In this document: positions 25,622-33,258 of the stretch, piece by piece
How the letters are laid out: each line of letters opens with the position of its first letter
How positions within the stretch are numbered: the first letter of the stretch is position 1
NCBI GenBank assembly: GCA_029859805.1
Contig: JAOUCL010000003.1
Coordinates: 1 to 56,456, forward strand
Origin: Rhodospirillales bacterium
GTDB taxonomy: Bacteria > Pseudomonadota > Alphaproteobacteria > Kiloniellales > JAKSDN01
Direction: 5' to 3'
Length of the DNA: 56,456 nucleotides
The notes under the pieces: generated by a model
What the model saw: the letters and a program-made list of their open reading frames with translations, nothing else
The model's database searches: none
What the model was told of the DNA's origin: nothing
Translations under genes and position numbers: made by a program

Positions 25622-26283
25622 CGCAAGTCGGGGGGCTCGGCCCCGGCCACCGGCCGGACGAGGCGGCCAGGACAGCCATGGAGCGCAGTAACGTCTATGG
25701 CTTCCTGGCCGCTGTATATCGGAGCGAGCCGACGGCGGCACTGTTGGGCCGGATGAAGTCTCCCGACTTCCTGGATGCCCTCGGCGCGGCGGGAGTCGCC
25801 CTCGAGCAGGATCTCCTCGGTCTCCCGGAGGCGGAGCTGCTCGAGAAACTGGCTGTCGAGTACACCCGGCTGTTCATCGGCCCGGGCAGCCATATCCCGC
25901 CCTATTCCAGCGTCCATCTCGGCGGCGAAGGGGCCTCGCTATGGGGCGCTTCGACGGCCTGGGTCAAGCGGTTCATCGAGGCCGCCGGTTTCGAATACCG
26001 CCCCGACTATCACGACCTGCCTGACCACGTGAGCGTCGCGCTCGAGTTCATGCAGGAGATCACCGCGCGGGAAGCTTGCGCCTTGGACGAGCCGGACGCG
26101 GACGAGGCGGGGAGACTGCTAAGCATCGAGGAGGAGTTTGTCCGCGAGCACCTCGCCGCATGGCTGCCCGGATTTTGCGACAATGTCGTGGACCAGGCGA
26201 GGCTGCCGTTCTACGGCGAGATGGCGAAACTAACCAAGGCTTTCGTCGAATCCGAGCTGGAGTCCACGACTCCTCTCTCGTGA
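25618..26283 (+). CDS. TorD/DmsD-family molybdoenzyme maturation chaperone
   Basis: 221 residues from an ATG that overlaps the catalytic subunit stop in an ATGA junction (25618-25621). The sequence is all-helical with TorD landmarks: NVYGFLAAVYRSEPTAALLG, the EYTRLFIGPG segment and the conserved PPYSSVHLGGEG, then YHDLPDHVSVALEFMQEI. These cytoplasmic chaperones bind the Tat signal of the A subunit and hold the apoenzyme for molybdopterin insertion before export. The position directly after the catalytic gene supports a dedicated partner. Confidence 0.9.
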   Translation: MTQVGGLGPGHRPDEAARTAMERSNVYGFLAAVYRSEPTAALLGRMKSPDFLDALGAAGVALEQDLLGLPEAELLEKLAVEYTRLFIGPGSHIPPYSSVHLGGEGASLWGASTAWVKRFIEAAGFEYRPDYHDLPDHVSVALEFMQEITAREACALDEPDADEAGRLLSIEEEFVREHLAAWLPGFCDNVVDQARLPFYGEMAKLTKAFVESELESTTPLS

Positions 26284-26413
26284 TCGAGTGCCCTCCGGCG
26301 CGCGTCCCGGCTGGCCAAGGTCCGCGAAACACTTCGAGCGGCACATCGACACCCTTTGTCGTGCGGTCGAGCTGGCGTAAGATCCCGCCTGACCAATGCA
26401 CGTCAGAGGAACC

Positions 26414-27109
26414 ATGACCGGATCCCTGCTGCGCCGTGCGGCGCTCGCCCTCCAGATTCTCGTTCTTGGCACGTCCGTGGCCTATGCCGACTGCGGCGAC
26501 CAGCCGGAGCCGAAGGTCGATTGGACCAAGTGCCAAAAACAGCGCAAGATGCTGAGCGGACAGGACCTGCGCAACGGCCGGTTTGAAAAGACCGATTTCA
26601 GTTTCACCGACCTGTCGAAGGCGCGGCTGGCCGGGGCCGTTCTGGTCCGCGCGAACCTGACGGGCTCCAGCTTGTCCGGAGCGGACCTGAGGCGCGCGGA
26701 CTTGACGAAGGCGATGGGTTCCCGCGCCATTTTCGAGGGTGCGAACCTGACCCAAGCGGTCTTGGCGAAGGCGGAACTCAACCGGGCCACATTTTCCCGA
26801 GCCAATCTGCTCGACGCCGATCTGTCGAAGGCCGAACTGGGCCGCGCGCACCTGACCTTGGCCAAGCTGGACGGAACGGACCTGAGCTATGCCTACCTCG
26901 CTCGCGCCGATTTGGGCGGCGCCAGTCTTGTCGGGACGAACTTGACCGGGGCCTACATGTACCTGACCCGCCTTACGGGTATCGATCTCTCGCAAGCGAT
27001 CGGCCTCACCCAGCAGCAGCTCGACCTCGCCTGCGGCGACGAGGGCACCAAGCTGCCGGCCGGCCTCGAACGCCCGGGGTCCTGGCCCTGCGACGCGGAG
27101 GAGGACTGA
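26414..27109 (+). CDS. Secreted pentapeptide-repeat protein
   Basis: 231 residues from the ATG at 26414 (an ATG six codons earlier is also in frame). A signal peptide is evident: LLRRAALALQILVLG then SVAYADCG. From about residue 48 to 190 the sequence consists of A(D/N)LxxA-type five-residue repeats, for example LRNGRFEKTDFSFTDLSKAR and ANLTGSSLSGADLRRADLTK, about 28 units, which form a right-handed quadrilateral beta-helix. The two N-terminal and two C-terminal cysteines could form disulfides. Periplasmic pentapeptide proteins have no general known function. The gene lies 130 bases after the TorD gene, and a functional link is not shown. Confidence 0.85.
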   Translation: MTGSLLRRAALALQILVLGTSVAYADCGDQPEPKVDWTKCQKQRKMLSGQDLRNGRFEKTDFSFTDLSKARLAGAVLVRANLTGSSLSGADLRRADLTKAMGSRAIFEGANLTQAVLAKAELNRATFSRANLLDADLSKAELGRAHLTLAKLDGTDLSYAYLARADLGGASLVGTNLTGAYMYLTRLTGIDLSQAIGLTQQQLDLACGDEGTKLPAGLERPGSWPCDAEED

Positions 27110-27177
27110 CCGGCCTTCGCCGAACCCGACCAGGAGACGCCCGTGCCCAGACCCTGCCCGACAAGGAAACGGCTTCG

Positions 27178-28785
27178 GTGAGCCCGGGCCAGACCTGCGG
27201 CGAGGCGCTGGTGCGCCTGCTCGAGGACTACGGTGTCGACACCGTGTTCGGCGTTCCGGGGGTCCATACCCTCGCGCTCTACCGCGGGCTCGCCGGCAGC
27301 GGCATCCGCCACGTCCTGCCGCGTCACGAACAGGGCGCCGGCTTCATGGCCGACGGCTACGCGCGGCTGTCCGGCCGGCCGGGGGTTTGCTTCGTGATCA
27401 CCGGACCCGGTGTGACCAACGCCGCGACGCCCCTAGGCCAGGCCTATTCGGACTCGGTGCCGGTCCTGCTGATCTCCAGCGTCAACGCGACCCGGACGCT
27501 GGGCAAGGGCTGGGGTGAACTGCACGAGATCCGCGACCAGCGAGGGGTGACAACGCCGCTCACGGCGCTCAGCGCCACGGCGCTTTCGCCAGGCGACGTG
27601 CCGGATCTCTTGGCGCGGGCCTTCGCGGTCTTCGCCAGCGCCCGGCCGCGGCCGGTGCACATCGAGATTCCCACCGACGTGCTCGCCGCGCCGGCGACCG
27701 GCGAGTGGAATCCGCGCCGCCCGCCACCGCGCCCGGCCCCGGCGACCGACCGGATCGCCGAGTCCGCGGCCCTCCTCGCGGCGGCCGAGCGCCCCTTGAT
27801 CCTGGTAGGCGGCGGTGCTCTGGAGGCCGGAAGCGCCGTCGCGGCAATCGCCGAGACGCTGAGCGCTCCGGTGGTCACGAGCTTCGCGGCCAAGGGCCTG
27901 GTCCCGGACTCGCACCCGCTCTCGCTGGGCAGCACCTTGTGGCTCGAGGCGACCAAGGCCTGCCTGGCCGAGGCCGACGTGGTCCTGGCGCTGGGCACCG
28001 AGCTGGCGGCCACCGACAGCCTGGCCAAGTCCCTGGCTATTCCCGGCAGGCTGATCCGCGTCGACATCGATCCCGCCAAGCTGGTCGATCGTCATCCGGC
28101 CGAGATCGCGATCCTGGCCGACGCGGCGGCCAGCGCCGAGGCCATCGCGGGCGGTCTTCCAAGCCGCTCCAGTCCCGGCTGGCGCGGGACGGCCAAGGAG
28201 CGTGTCGCCGAGGCGCGCAGGGCAAACCTGGACGCTGCCAGGCCCCTGCAACTGGCCCACCTGAAGGTGCTCCGGACGCTGCGTGCGGCCTTGCCGGACG
28301 AGGCCGTCGTGACGGCGGACATGACGCAGCTCGCCTATACCGGCAATTGCTTCTTCCCCGTCGAGCAGCCGCGCGGCTGGATCTACCCGGCGGGCTACGG
28401 GACGCTCGGATTCGCGCTGCCCGTCGCCATCGGCGCCAAGCTCGCGGCGCCAGGGCGCCCTGCCGTGGCCCTGGTCGGCGACGCGGGCTTTCTCTACACG
28501 GTCCAGGAGCTGGCCACGGCGGTCGAGCTCGGGCTGCCGATCGTCGTCCTGCTGTGGAACAACGAGGCGCTCGGCCAGATCCGCGACGACATGCTGGCCA
28601 AGGGCATCCCCGAGGTCGGCGTCATCCAGAGGAACCCGGATTTCCTCATGCTCGCACAAGCCTTCGGCTGCCACGCGGCACGCCCGCAGACCCTGGAGGC
28701 TCTGGGACCGGAGCTCGCGGCGGCGCTCGGCCGCGACGGCCCGACCGTAATCGAGGTCCGGCACGACCTGGTAGGCCTGCGCTAG
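27178..28785 (+). CDS. aruI: ThDP-dependent 2-oxo acid decarboxylase, 5-guanidino-2-oxopentanoate decarboxylase-like
   Basis: 535 residues with a GTG start at 27178. The enzyme has the three-domain acetolactate-synthase layout: PYR domain with catalytic glutamate in RHEQGAGFMADGYARLSG (about residue 48), a central domain, and PP domain VGDAGFLYTVQELATAVELG ending in LLWNNEALGQIRD. The opening GEALVRLLEDYGVDTVFGVP and GVHTLALYRGL match what I know of AruI from the Pseudomonas arginine transaminase pathway better than they match acetolactate synthases; no regulatory-subunit gene is nearby. AruI decarboxylates 2-ketoarginine to 4-guanidinobutanal. The partner transaminase (AruH) and dehydrogenase are not adjacent, so the assignment is probable rather than certain. 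Confidence 0.7.
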   Translation: MSPGQTCGEALVRLLEDYGVDTVFGVPGVHTLALYRGLAGSGIRHVLPRHEQGAGFMADGYARLSGRPGVCFVITGPGVTNAATPLGQAYSDSVPVLLISSVNATRTLGKGWGELHEIRDQRGVTTPLTALSATALSPGDVPDLLARAFAVFASARPRPVHIEIPTDVLAAPATGEWNPRRPPPRPAPATDRIAESAALLAAAERPLILVGGGALEAGSAVAAIAETLSAPVVTSFAAKGLVPDSHPLSLGSTLWLEATKACLAEADVVLALGTELAATDSLAKSLAIPGRLIRVDIDPAKLVDRHPAEIAILADAAASAEAIAGGLPSRSSPGWRGTAKERVAEARRANLDAARPLQLAHLKVLRTLRAALPDEAVVTADMTQLAYTGNCFFPVEQPRGWIYPAGYGTLGFALPVAIGAKLAAPGRPAVALVGDAGFLYTVQELATAVELGLPIVVLLWNNEALGQIRDDMLAKGIPEVGVIQRNPDFLMLAQAFGCHAARPQTLEALGPELAAALGRDGPTVIEVRHDLVGLR

Positions 28786-28864
28786 CATTTCGCCGCCGAG
28801 CGGCGCTAATATCCGCAGCTTCGCAGACCGCATTCCGCAACGCTGGGCCAGGGGATCCTTCGTC

Positions 28865-30169
28865 ATGAGCAAGAGCTACGACGCCGTCATCGTGGGGGCG
28901 GGCATCATCGGGGCCTGCACGGCCTACGAGCTGTCCAAGAAGGGCTACCGCACCCTCAACATCGACAAGCTGCCGGCGGCGGGCTACGGCTCGACGGGCA
29001 ATTCCTGCGCCATCATCCGCACCCACTATTCGACCTACGACGGCTGCGCACTCGCCTACGAGGGCTTCTTCTACTGGGAGGACTGGGCGAACTACATCGG
29101 CGTCGAGGACGAGAGCGGCCTGGCCAAGTTCTATAACACCGGCTGCTTCGTCATGAAGACCGAGCTCAACGATCACCTGCGGCCGATCTGCCGGAACATG
29201 GATGCGCTCGGCATCCCCTGGGAGGACTGGGACCTGGAAACGCTCAAGGCGAAGATGCCGATCTACGACCTGCACAGCTTCGCCCCGGTCAAGCGGCCCG
29301 ACGATCCGGACTTCGGCAAGACCTCGGGCGAGATGATGGCGGGCGCCGTGTTCTTCTTCAAGGCGGGCTACATCAGCGACCCGCAGCTGGCGACCCACAA
29401 CGTCCAGCGTGCGGCCGAAGCCAAGGGCGCCACGTTCCTGTTCAACAGCGAGATCGTCGAGATCCGGCAGCAGGACGGCCGGGTCGCCGGCGTGACCCTC
29501 GAGGGCGGCGAAGAGGTCGACGCACCGATCGTGGTCAACGTCGCGGGACCGCACTCCTACCTGATCAACCGCATGGCGGGCGTCGAGGAGGGCATGAACA
29601 TCAAGACCAGGGCGCTGCGCCAGGAGGTCGCCCACTGCCCCTCCCCCAGGGGCTTCGACTTCGAGAAAGACGGCTTCGTGACCTCCGACGGCGACATCGG
29701 TTGCTACTGCCGCCCGGAGACCGGCAACCACATCCTGATCGGCAGCGAGGACCCGGCCTGCGACGAGCGCGAATGGGTCGACCCGGACGACTACAACCGC
29801 GACTTCACCGACCAATGGCAGGCCCAGGCCTACCGCGTGGCGCAACGCATCCCGTCGCTCGGCATCCCCAGCCGCATGAAGGGGGTCGTGGACCTCTACG
29901 ACGTCTCCGACGACTGGATCCCGATCTACGACAAGTCCGACCTCGCGGGCTTCTACATGGCGATCGGCACGAGCGGCAACCAGTTCAAGAACGCGCCCGT
30001 GGCCGGCGTCATGATGGCCGAGCTGATCGAGCGCTGCGAGGCGGGTCACGACCACGACAAGGACCCGCTGCAGCTCGAGCTGCGGCACATCGGGCGATCG
30101 ATCGACGTTGGATTCTATTCGCGGCGACGCGAGATCAACAAGGAGAGCAGCTTCTCGGTGCTCGGATAA
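28865..30169 (+). CDS. FAD-dependent oxidoreductase (DAO family)
   Basis: 434 residues. The FAD-binding motif is AVIVGAGIIGACTAYELSKK (about residues 6-25), followed by GSTGNSCAIIRTHYSTYDG in the region where the FAD contact and substrate loop lie in DAO enzymes. The C-terminal half has DVSDDWIPIYD and FYMAIGTSGNQFKNAPVAG, the usual second FAD contact. It is somewhat longer than MSOX-type sarcosine oxidases and has an acidic His-rich tail before LQLELRHIG. It follows the AruI-like gene by 79 bases in the same direction, so it may generate the 2-oxo acid substrate from an amino acid. Sarcosine, dimethylglycine or D-amino-acid oxidase activity cannot be separated by eye. Confidence 0.83.
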   Translation: MSKSYDAVIVGAGIIGACTAYELSKKGYRTLNIDKLPAAGYGSTGNSCAIIRTHYSTYDGCALAYEGFFYWEDWANYIGVEDESGLAKFYNTGCFVMKTELNDHLRPICRNMDALGIPWEDWDLETLKAKMPIYDLHSFAPVKRPDDPDFGKTSGEMMAGAVFFFKAGYISDPQLATHNVQRAAEAKGATFLFNSEIVEIRQQDGRVAGVTLEGGEEVDAPIVVNVAGPHSYLINRMAGVEEGMNIKTRALRQEVAHCPSPRGFDFEKDGFVTSDGDIGCYCRPETGNHILIGSEDPACDEREWVDPDDYNRDFTDQWQAQAYRVAQRIPSLGIPSRMKGVVDLYDVSDDWIPIYDKSDLAGFYMAIGTSGNQFKNAPVAGVMMAELIERCEAGHDHDKDPLQLELRHIGRSIDVGFYSRRREINKESSFSVLG

Positions 30170-30184
30170 TCGGCAAGGCGCCGG

Positions 30185-31813
30185 TCAGGGGCCGCGCCGG
30201 GCGCGTTTGAAGCCCTCGAAGTAGCGGGTCAGGGTCTCGGACAGGGCGCCGCGTTCTAGCATGATCTCGATCAGGTGGAAGCGGCCGCGCGTCGCCAGCG
30301 CCCGGTCGAGCGCGCTCTTGAGCTCGGCCCGGGTGGTGACGCGGTCGCCGATGCCGCCCAAGGCCCCGGCCATATCGGCGAAGTGCCAGTCGTCGAGGTC
30401 GTTGAACTTCGACTCGGGCTGGAAGACGCGCAGGATCTCCCAGCTTCTGTTGTTGAACAGCAGGACGATGGGGTCCCAGCCGTAGCGCCGGCAGTTGCCG
30501 AGCTCCCAGCCGGTCATCTGAAAGGCGCCGTCGCCGACCAGGACCAGCGGGCGCTCGCCCGTGGCCGCCTGGATGCCGAGGCCGGCCGGCACGCCGAAGC
30601 CCATGCCGGCGTAATAGCCCGGGGCGGCGAAGCGCGTCTGCTCGATGTCCATCGCGGTGAACAGGCAATCGCCGACATCGGCCGCTAGCGGCATGGCGCC
30701 GTGGCTGCGCAAGGTGTCGTTGACCAGGCGCGCGATATCGGTGGGCGTGATCGGCGCGTCGTCGGCCACCAGCCCGGAGGGATATTCGGTCGCCGAGGGG
30801 GCGGCGGCGGCCCTCGCCGTTTGCTGCGGTGCCCGCTCCAGCAGGGCCTCGACGAGCGCGTCGAGCGGGATGTTGGGATAGACGTGGTAGCCGGCGCGCA
30901 CCTCGCGGCCGAGCGCCTGGATCGCGGCGCGCAGGTCGATCTGGTGCCGCGAGACGCCGAAATTGGTATCGCTGAGGATCACGCCGAGGAGCAGCAGGCC
31001 GTCGGAGCCCTCGATCAGGTCGGTGATCTCCGGCCGGCCCGCCACACCGAGATAGGTGCCGAGCGGCGGCGCCACCGTGCCGGCGAGCAGGCCGCGGCCC
31101 ATGAAGCTGGTCACCACCGGCAGGCCGAGGCGGCGCGCCAGCTCTGCGACCTTGTCCTCGATGGCGTAGCGGCGGATCTCCACCCCGGCCATCAGCACCG
31201 GCGCGCGGGCCGCCTCGAGGCGCGCCAGGATCTCCGTGGCGCACTCGGCGAGCGCGTCCGGCGCGACCGGCGCGGGCGGGGTCCTCTCGACCGCGGCGCA
31301 GTCCGCGGTTACCCGGTCGCGCGGCAGCTCGAGATAGACCGGCATCGACTGGTCGAGCGCGCTGCGCAGCACGCGGGAGATTTCGGCGGGCGCGCGTTCC
31401 GGGTCGTCGAGGCGCGCCTGGTCGCAGGTGATCTCGCGGTAGACCCGGAACTGGGAGTCCAGCGTCTTGGCCTGGTGGTGCAGCAGCAGGCCGCTTGCGC
31501 GCTCCGCGCTGCCCGGCGCACCGGATATGACGACGACGGGCGAGCGTTCCGCATATGCCCCGGCGATGGCGTTGACCAGGTTGAAGGCACCGGCGCCGTA
31601 GGTGACCGCTGCTACGCCCAGCGAGCAGTTGTAGCGCGCCGCCGCGTCGGCCGCGAAGCCGACGCCGGGTTCGTGGGACAGGGTGTAGAGCGGCAGGATG
31701 CCGCTTTCCTCGACCACCTTGAAGAACGGCAGTGCGAAGTCGCCCGGGATGCCGAAGATCCCCTCCGCGCCGTGGTCCTTGAGCGCGGCAAGCAAGGCCT
31801 GCCCGAGTTCCAT
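30185..31813 (-). CDS. ipdC: Phenylpyruvate / indole-3-pyruvate decarboxylase
   Basis: 542 residues, equal to the Azospirillum ipdC/ppdC product (about 545). The sequence resembles that enzyme along its whole length as I remember it: FGIPGDFALPFFKV, LSHEPGVGFAADAAARYN with the ThDP-activating glutamate (about residue 47), GVAAVTYGAGAFNLVNAIAG, GYYAGMGFGVPAGLG, and the PP motif VGDGAFQMTGWELGNCRR ending LLFNNRSWE. The enzyme decarboxylates phenylpyruvate and indole-3-pyruvate to the arylacetaldehydes, the key step of indole-3-acetic acid or phenylacetic acid formation. It converges with the FAD oxidase gene (15 bases between stops). No aldehyde dehydrogenase is adjacent. Confidence 0.88.
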   Translation of the reverse strand: MELGQALLAALKDHGAEGIFGIPGDFALPFFKVVEESGILPLYTLSHEPGVGFAADAAARYNCSLGVAAVTYGAGAFNLVNAIAGAYAERSPVVVISGAPGSAERASGLLLHHQAKTLDSQFRVYREITCDQARLDDPERAPAEISRVLRSALDQSMPVYLELPRDRVTADCAAVERTPPAPVAPDALAECATEILARLEAARAPVLMAGVEIRRYAIEDKVAELARRLGLPVVTSFMGRGLLAGTVAPPLGTYLGVAGRPEITDLIEGSDGLLLLGVILSDTNFGVSRHQIDLRAAIQALGREVRAGYHVYPNIPLDALVEALLERAPQQTARAAAAPSATEYPSGLVADDAPITPTDIARLVNDTLRSHGAMPLAADVGDCLFTAMDIEQTRFAAPGYYAGMGFGVPAGLGIQAATGERPLVLVGDGAFQMTGWELGNCRRYGWDPIVLLFNNRSWEILRVFQPESKFNDLDDWHFADMAGALGGIGDRVTTRAELKSALDRALATRGRFHLIEIMLERGALSETLTRYFEGFKRARRGP

Positions 31814-31964
31814 GGCGGCGGTTCTCCTTTTCGCTCGATCGGCCGGCTCCTCCCGGTGGCTCCCCCAACCACGACGGTACCACAGGGCATCCGGCGACCC
31901 CAGGAGCTTTGTGATCGGACATCGCCCGGGCGCGCGGACAATTACCGCCGCGGATTCTTCGGAT

Positions 31965-32276
31965 CTATTTCAGGCTCAAGATGAAGGCGATGATGTCGTC
32001 GGTCTCCGCCTCGCTCAGCATCAGGTTCGGCATGTTCTGATGCCAGGTCCCCAGGAAGACGCGAAGGCTGATCGCGGTGATCGCCGGATCGTCGGCGACG
32101 TCCTGGAACGCCGGCGCGTCCGCCCAGGAGTCGCCCATGTCTTCGCTCTCTATGAAGTGGCAGGCGGCGCAGACGTCACGGGCTAGAGTGTGGCCCGCGT
32201 ATCGGTCTCCCGGCAATGCCTGGGCTAGGGCGGGCAAGGCGCCCAGAAGAACTATGATAAGGGCGAAGCGAATCAT
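31965..32276 (-). CDS. Small monohaem c-type cytochrome
   Basis: 103 residues. A signal peptide (FALIIVLLGALPALAQA) precedes a short class I cytochrome c domain with one haem site CAACH (about residues 36-40) and a likely axial methionine in HQNMPNLMLSEAE. The C-terminal helix DDIIAFILSLK is typical. The mature protein is about 80 residues, small even for cytochrome c, and would shuttle electrons in the periplasm. It lies 43 bases downstream of the M28 peptidase gene on the same strand and may be the last gene of that operon. The octaheme cytochrome gene at 36803 is a plausible redox partner, but this is not shown. Confidence 0.88.
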   Translation of the reverse strand: MIRFALIIVLLGALPALAQALPGDRYAGHTLARDVCAACHFIESEDMGDSWADAPAFQDVADDPAITAISLRVFLGTWHQNMPNLMLSEAETDDIIAFILSLK

Positions 32277-32319
32277 ATCGAACCTCGCAGTTTACACTTT
32301 GTATCGACACCCGGGATTG

Positions 32320-33258
32320 TCAATTGCCGGAGCCACGGATCCTCGGTCGGCGCGGCCCCCCGCGCGCCGCACCAAGCCCCTCCTTCGCCACGGCCGCAAA
32401 GGCCCGGTAGAGCCCCTCGGTCGCGCGGGACAGTCCGGCATAGGACAGCTTGTCCGGCGTGTCCTCGGCGGTGTGGTAATAGCGATAGCGATAGAAGGCG
32501 GTGTCCGTGACCATGAAGGCGCGGTAGCCGTTGACCCAGAACGAGCGATGGTCGCTCCAGCTCACGCCCGGGACGAGGCTGAAGGTCGCCACGTGCTCCA
32601 GCGGAAAGTCCGAGCGGGTGCGGAACGCCGCCGCGACATGATGCATGAGCCCGCGCGAGCGGAAATCGGACACGAAGGCCAGGAAGTTGCCCCGGCTCGG
32701 ATAGAACAGCCGGAACAGCGGCGGATAGCGCTGGCTGCCCGGCGTGTCGCGGTAGCAGCCGATAGTCTCGAGCGCGACCATGAGACGGATGTCGTCGCCG
32801 CGTACCCGGGCGGCCCGCGCATAGACCATGCTGCCCTGGTCTCCGGACATGTAGAACGGCGGCTCCTCGTTGACGAAGGCCACGAAGCGGACGCTCATCG
32901 CCGGCGCCAAGCCGGCGAAGAGCCGCGACAGCTCCAGGAGCGCGGCGACGCCGCTGCCGTTGTCGTTGGCGCCGGGGCCGCCCATGATCGAATCGTAGTG
33001 CGCGCCCAGAAGCAGAACTCCTTCCCTCTGGGCGTTGCCGGGCCGCGTCACCTCCAGGTTCGCGCTGCGCACGCCATGGGCCTCGTAGACCTGCGGCGTG
33101 ACCTCGTAGCCCTGGCCCCGCCAGGCCGCCTCGATGTAGCCGGCGGCGGCCGCCAGCGCCCGGGGCCGGAAGACGTTGCGCTCGCCGATGTCGCCGGCCA
33201 GCGCCTGGACATGAGCGCGCAACGCCCGCGCGTCGACCGCGCCCTCCACCGCCGTCAT
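32320..33258 (-). CDS. M28-family metallopeptidase / aminopeptidase-like
   Basis: 312 residues from the ATG at 33258, which overlaps the preceding gene's stop in an ATGA junction. The zinc-ligand series of M28 is visible: GAHYDSIMGGPGANDNGSG (His and bridging Asp, about residues 85-103), the catalytic acid pair in FVNEEPPFY, a third acidic ligand in VALETIGCY and the last histidine in YYHTAEDT. Family members are aminopeptidases or, in one branch, glutaminyl-peptide cyclases. There is no signal peptide with this start, so it may act in the cytoplasm. It belongs to a coupled set with the membrane SpeE-like protein and the isoaspartyl methyltransferase. Confidence 0.85.
   Translation of the reverse strand: MTAVEGAVDARALRAHVQALAGDIGERNVFRPRALAAAAGYIEAAWRGQGYEVTPQVYEAHGVRSANLEVTRPGNAQREGVLLLGAHYDSIMGGPGANDNGSGVAALLELSRLFAGLAPAMSVRFVAFVNEEPPFYMSGDQGSMVYARAARVRGDDIRLMVALETIGCYRDTPGSQRYPPLFRLFYPSRGNFLAFVSDFRSRGLMHHVAAAFRTRSDFPLEHVATFSLVPGVSWSDHRSFWVNGYRAFMVTDTAFYRYRYYHTAEDTPDKLSYAGLSRATEGLYRAFAAVAKEGLGAARGGPRRPRIRGSGN

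Noticed and set aside
26060..26995. Minus-strand repetitive ORF over the pentapeptide gene
   Set aside because: Its regular RxGQVxxxQ pattern is only the antisense reading of the pentapeptide repeats.
31814..31960. Auxin-responsive element search upstream of ipdC (TGTCCC-type)
   Set aside because: Only TGTCCG hexamers occur on the relevant strand and no paired, Azospirillum-like element was seen; not enough to call a site.
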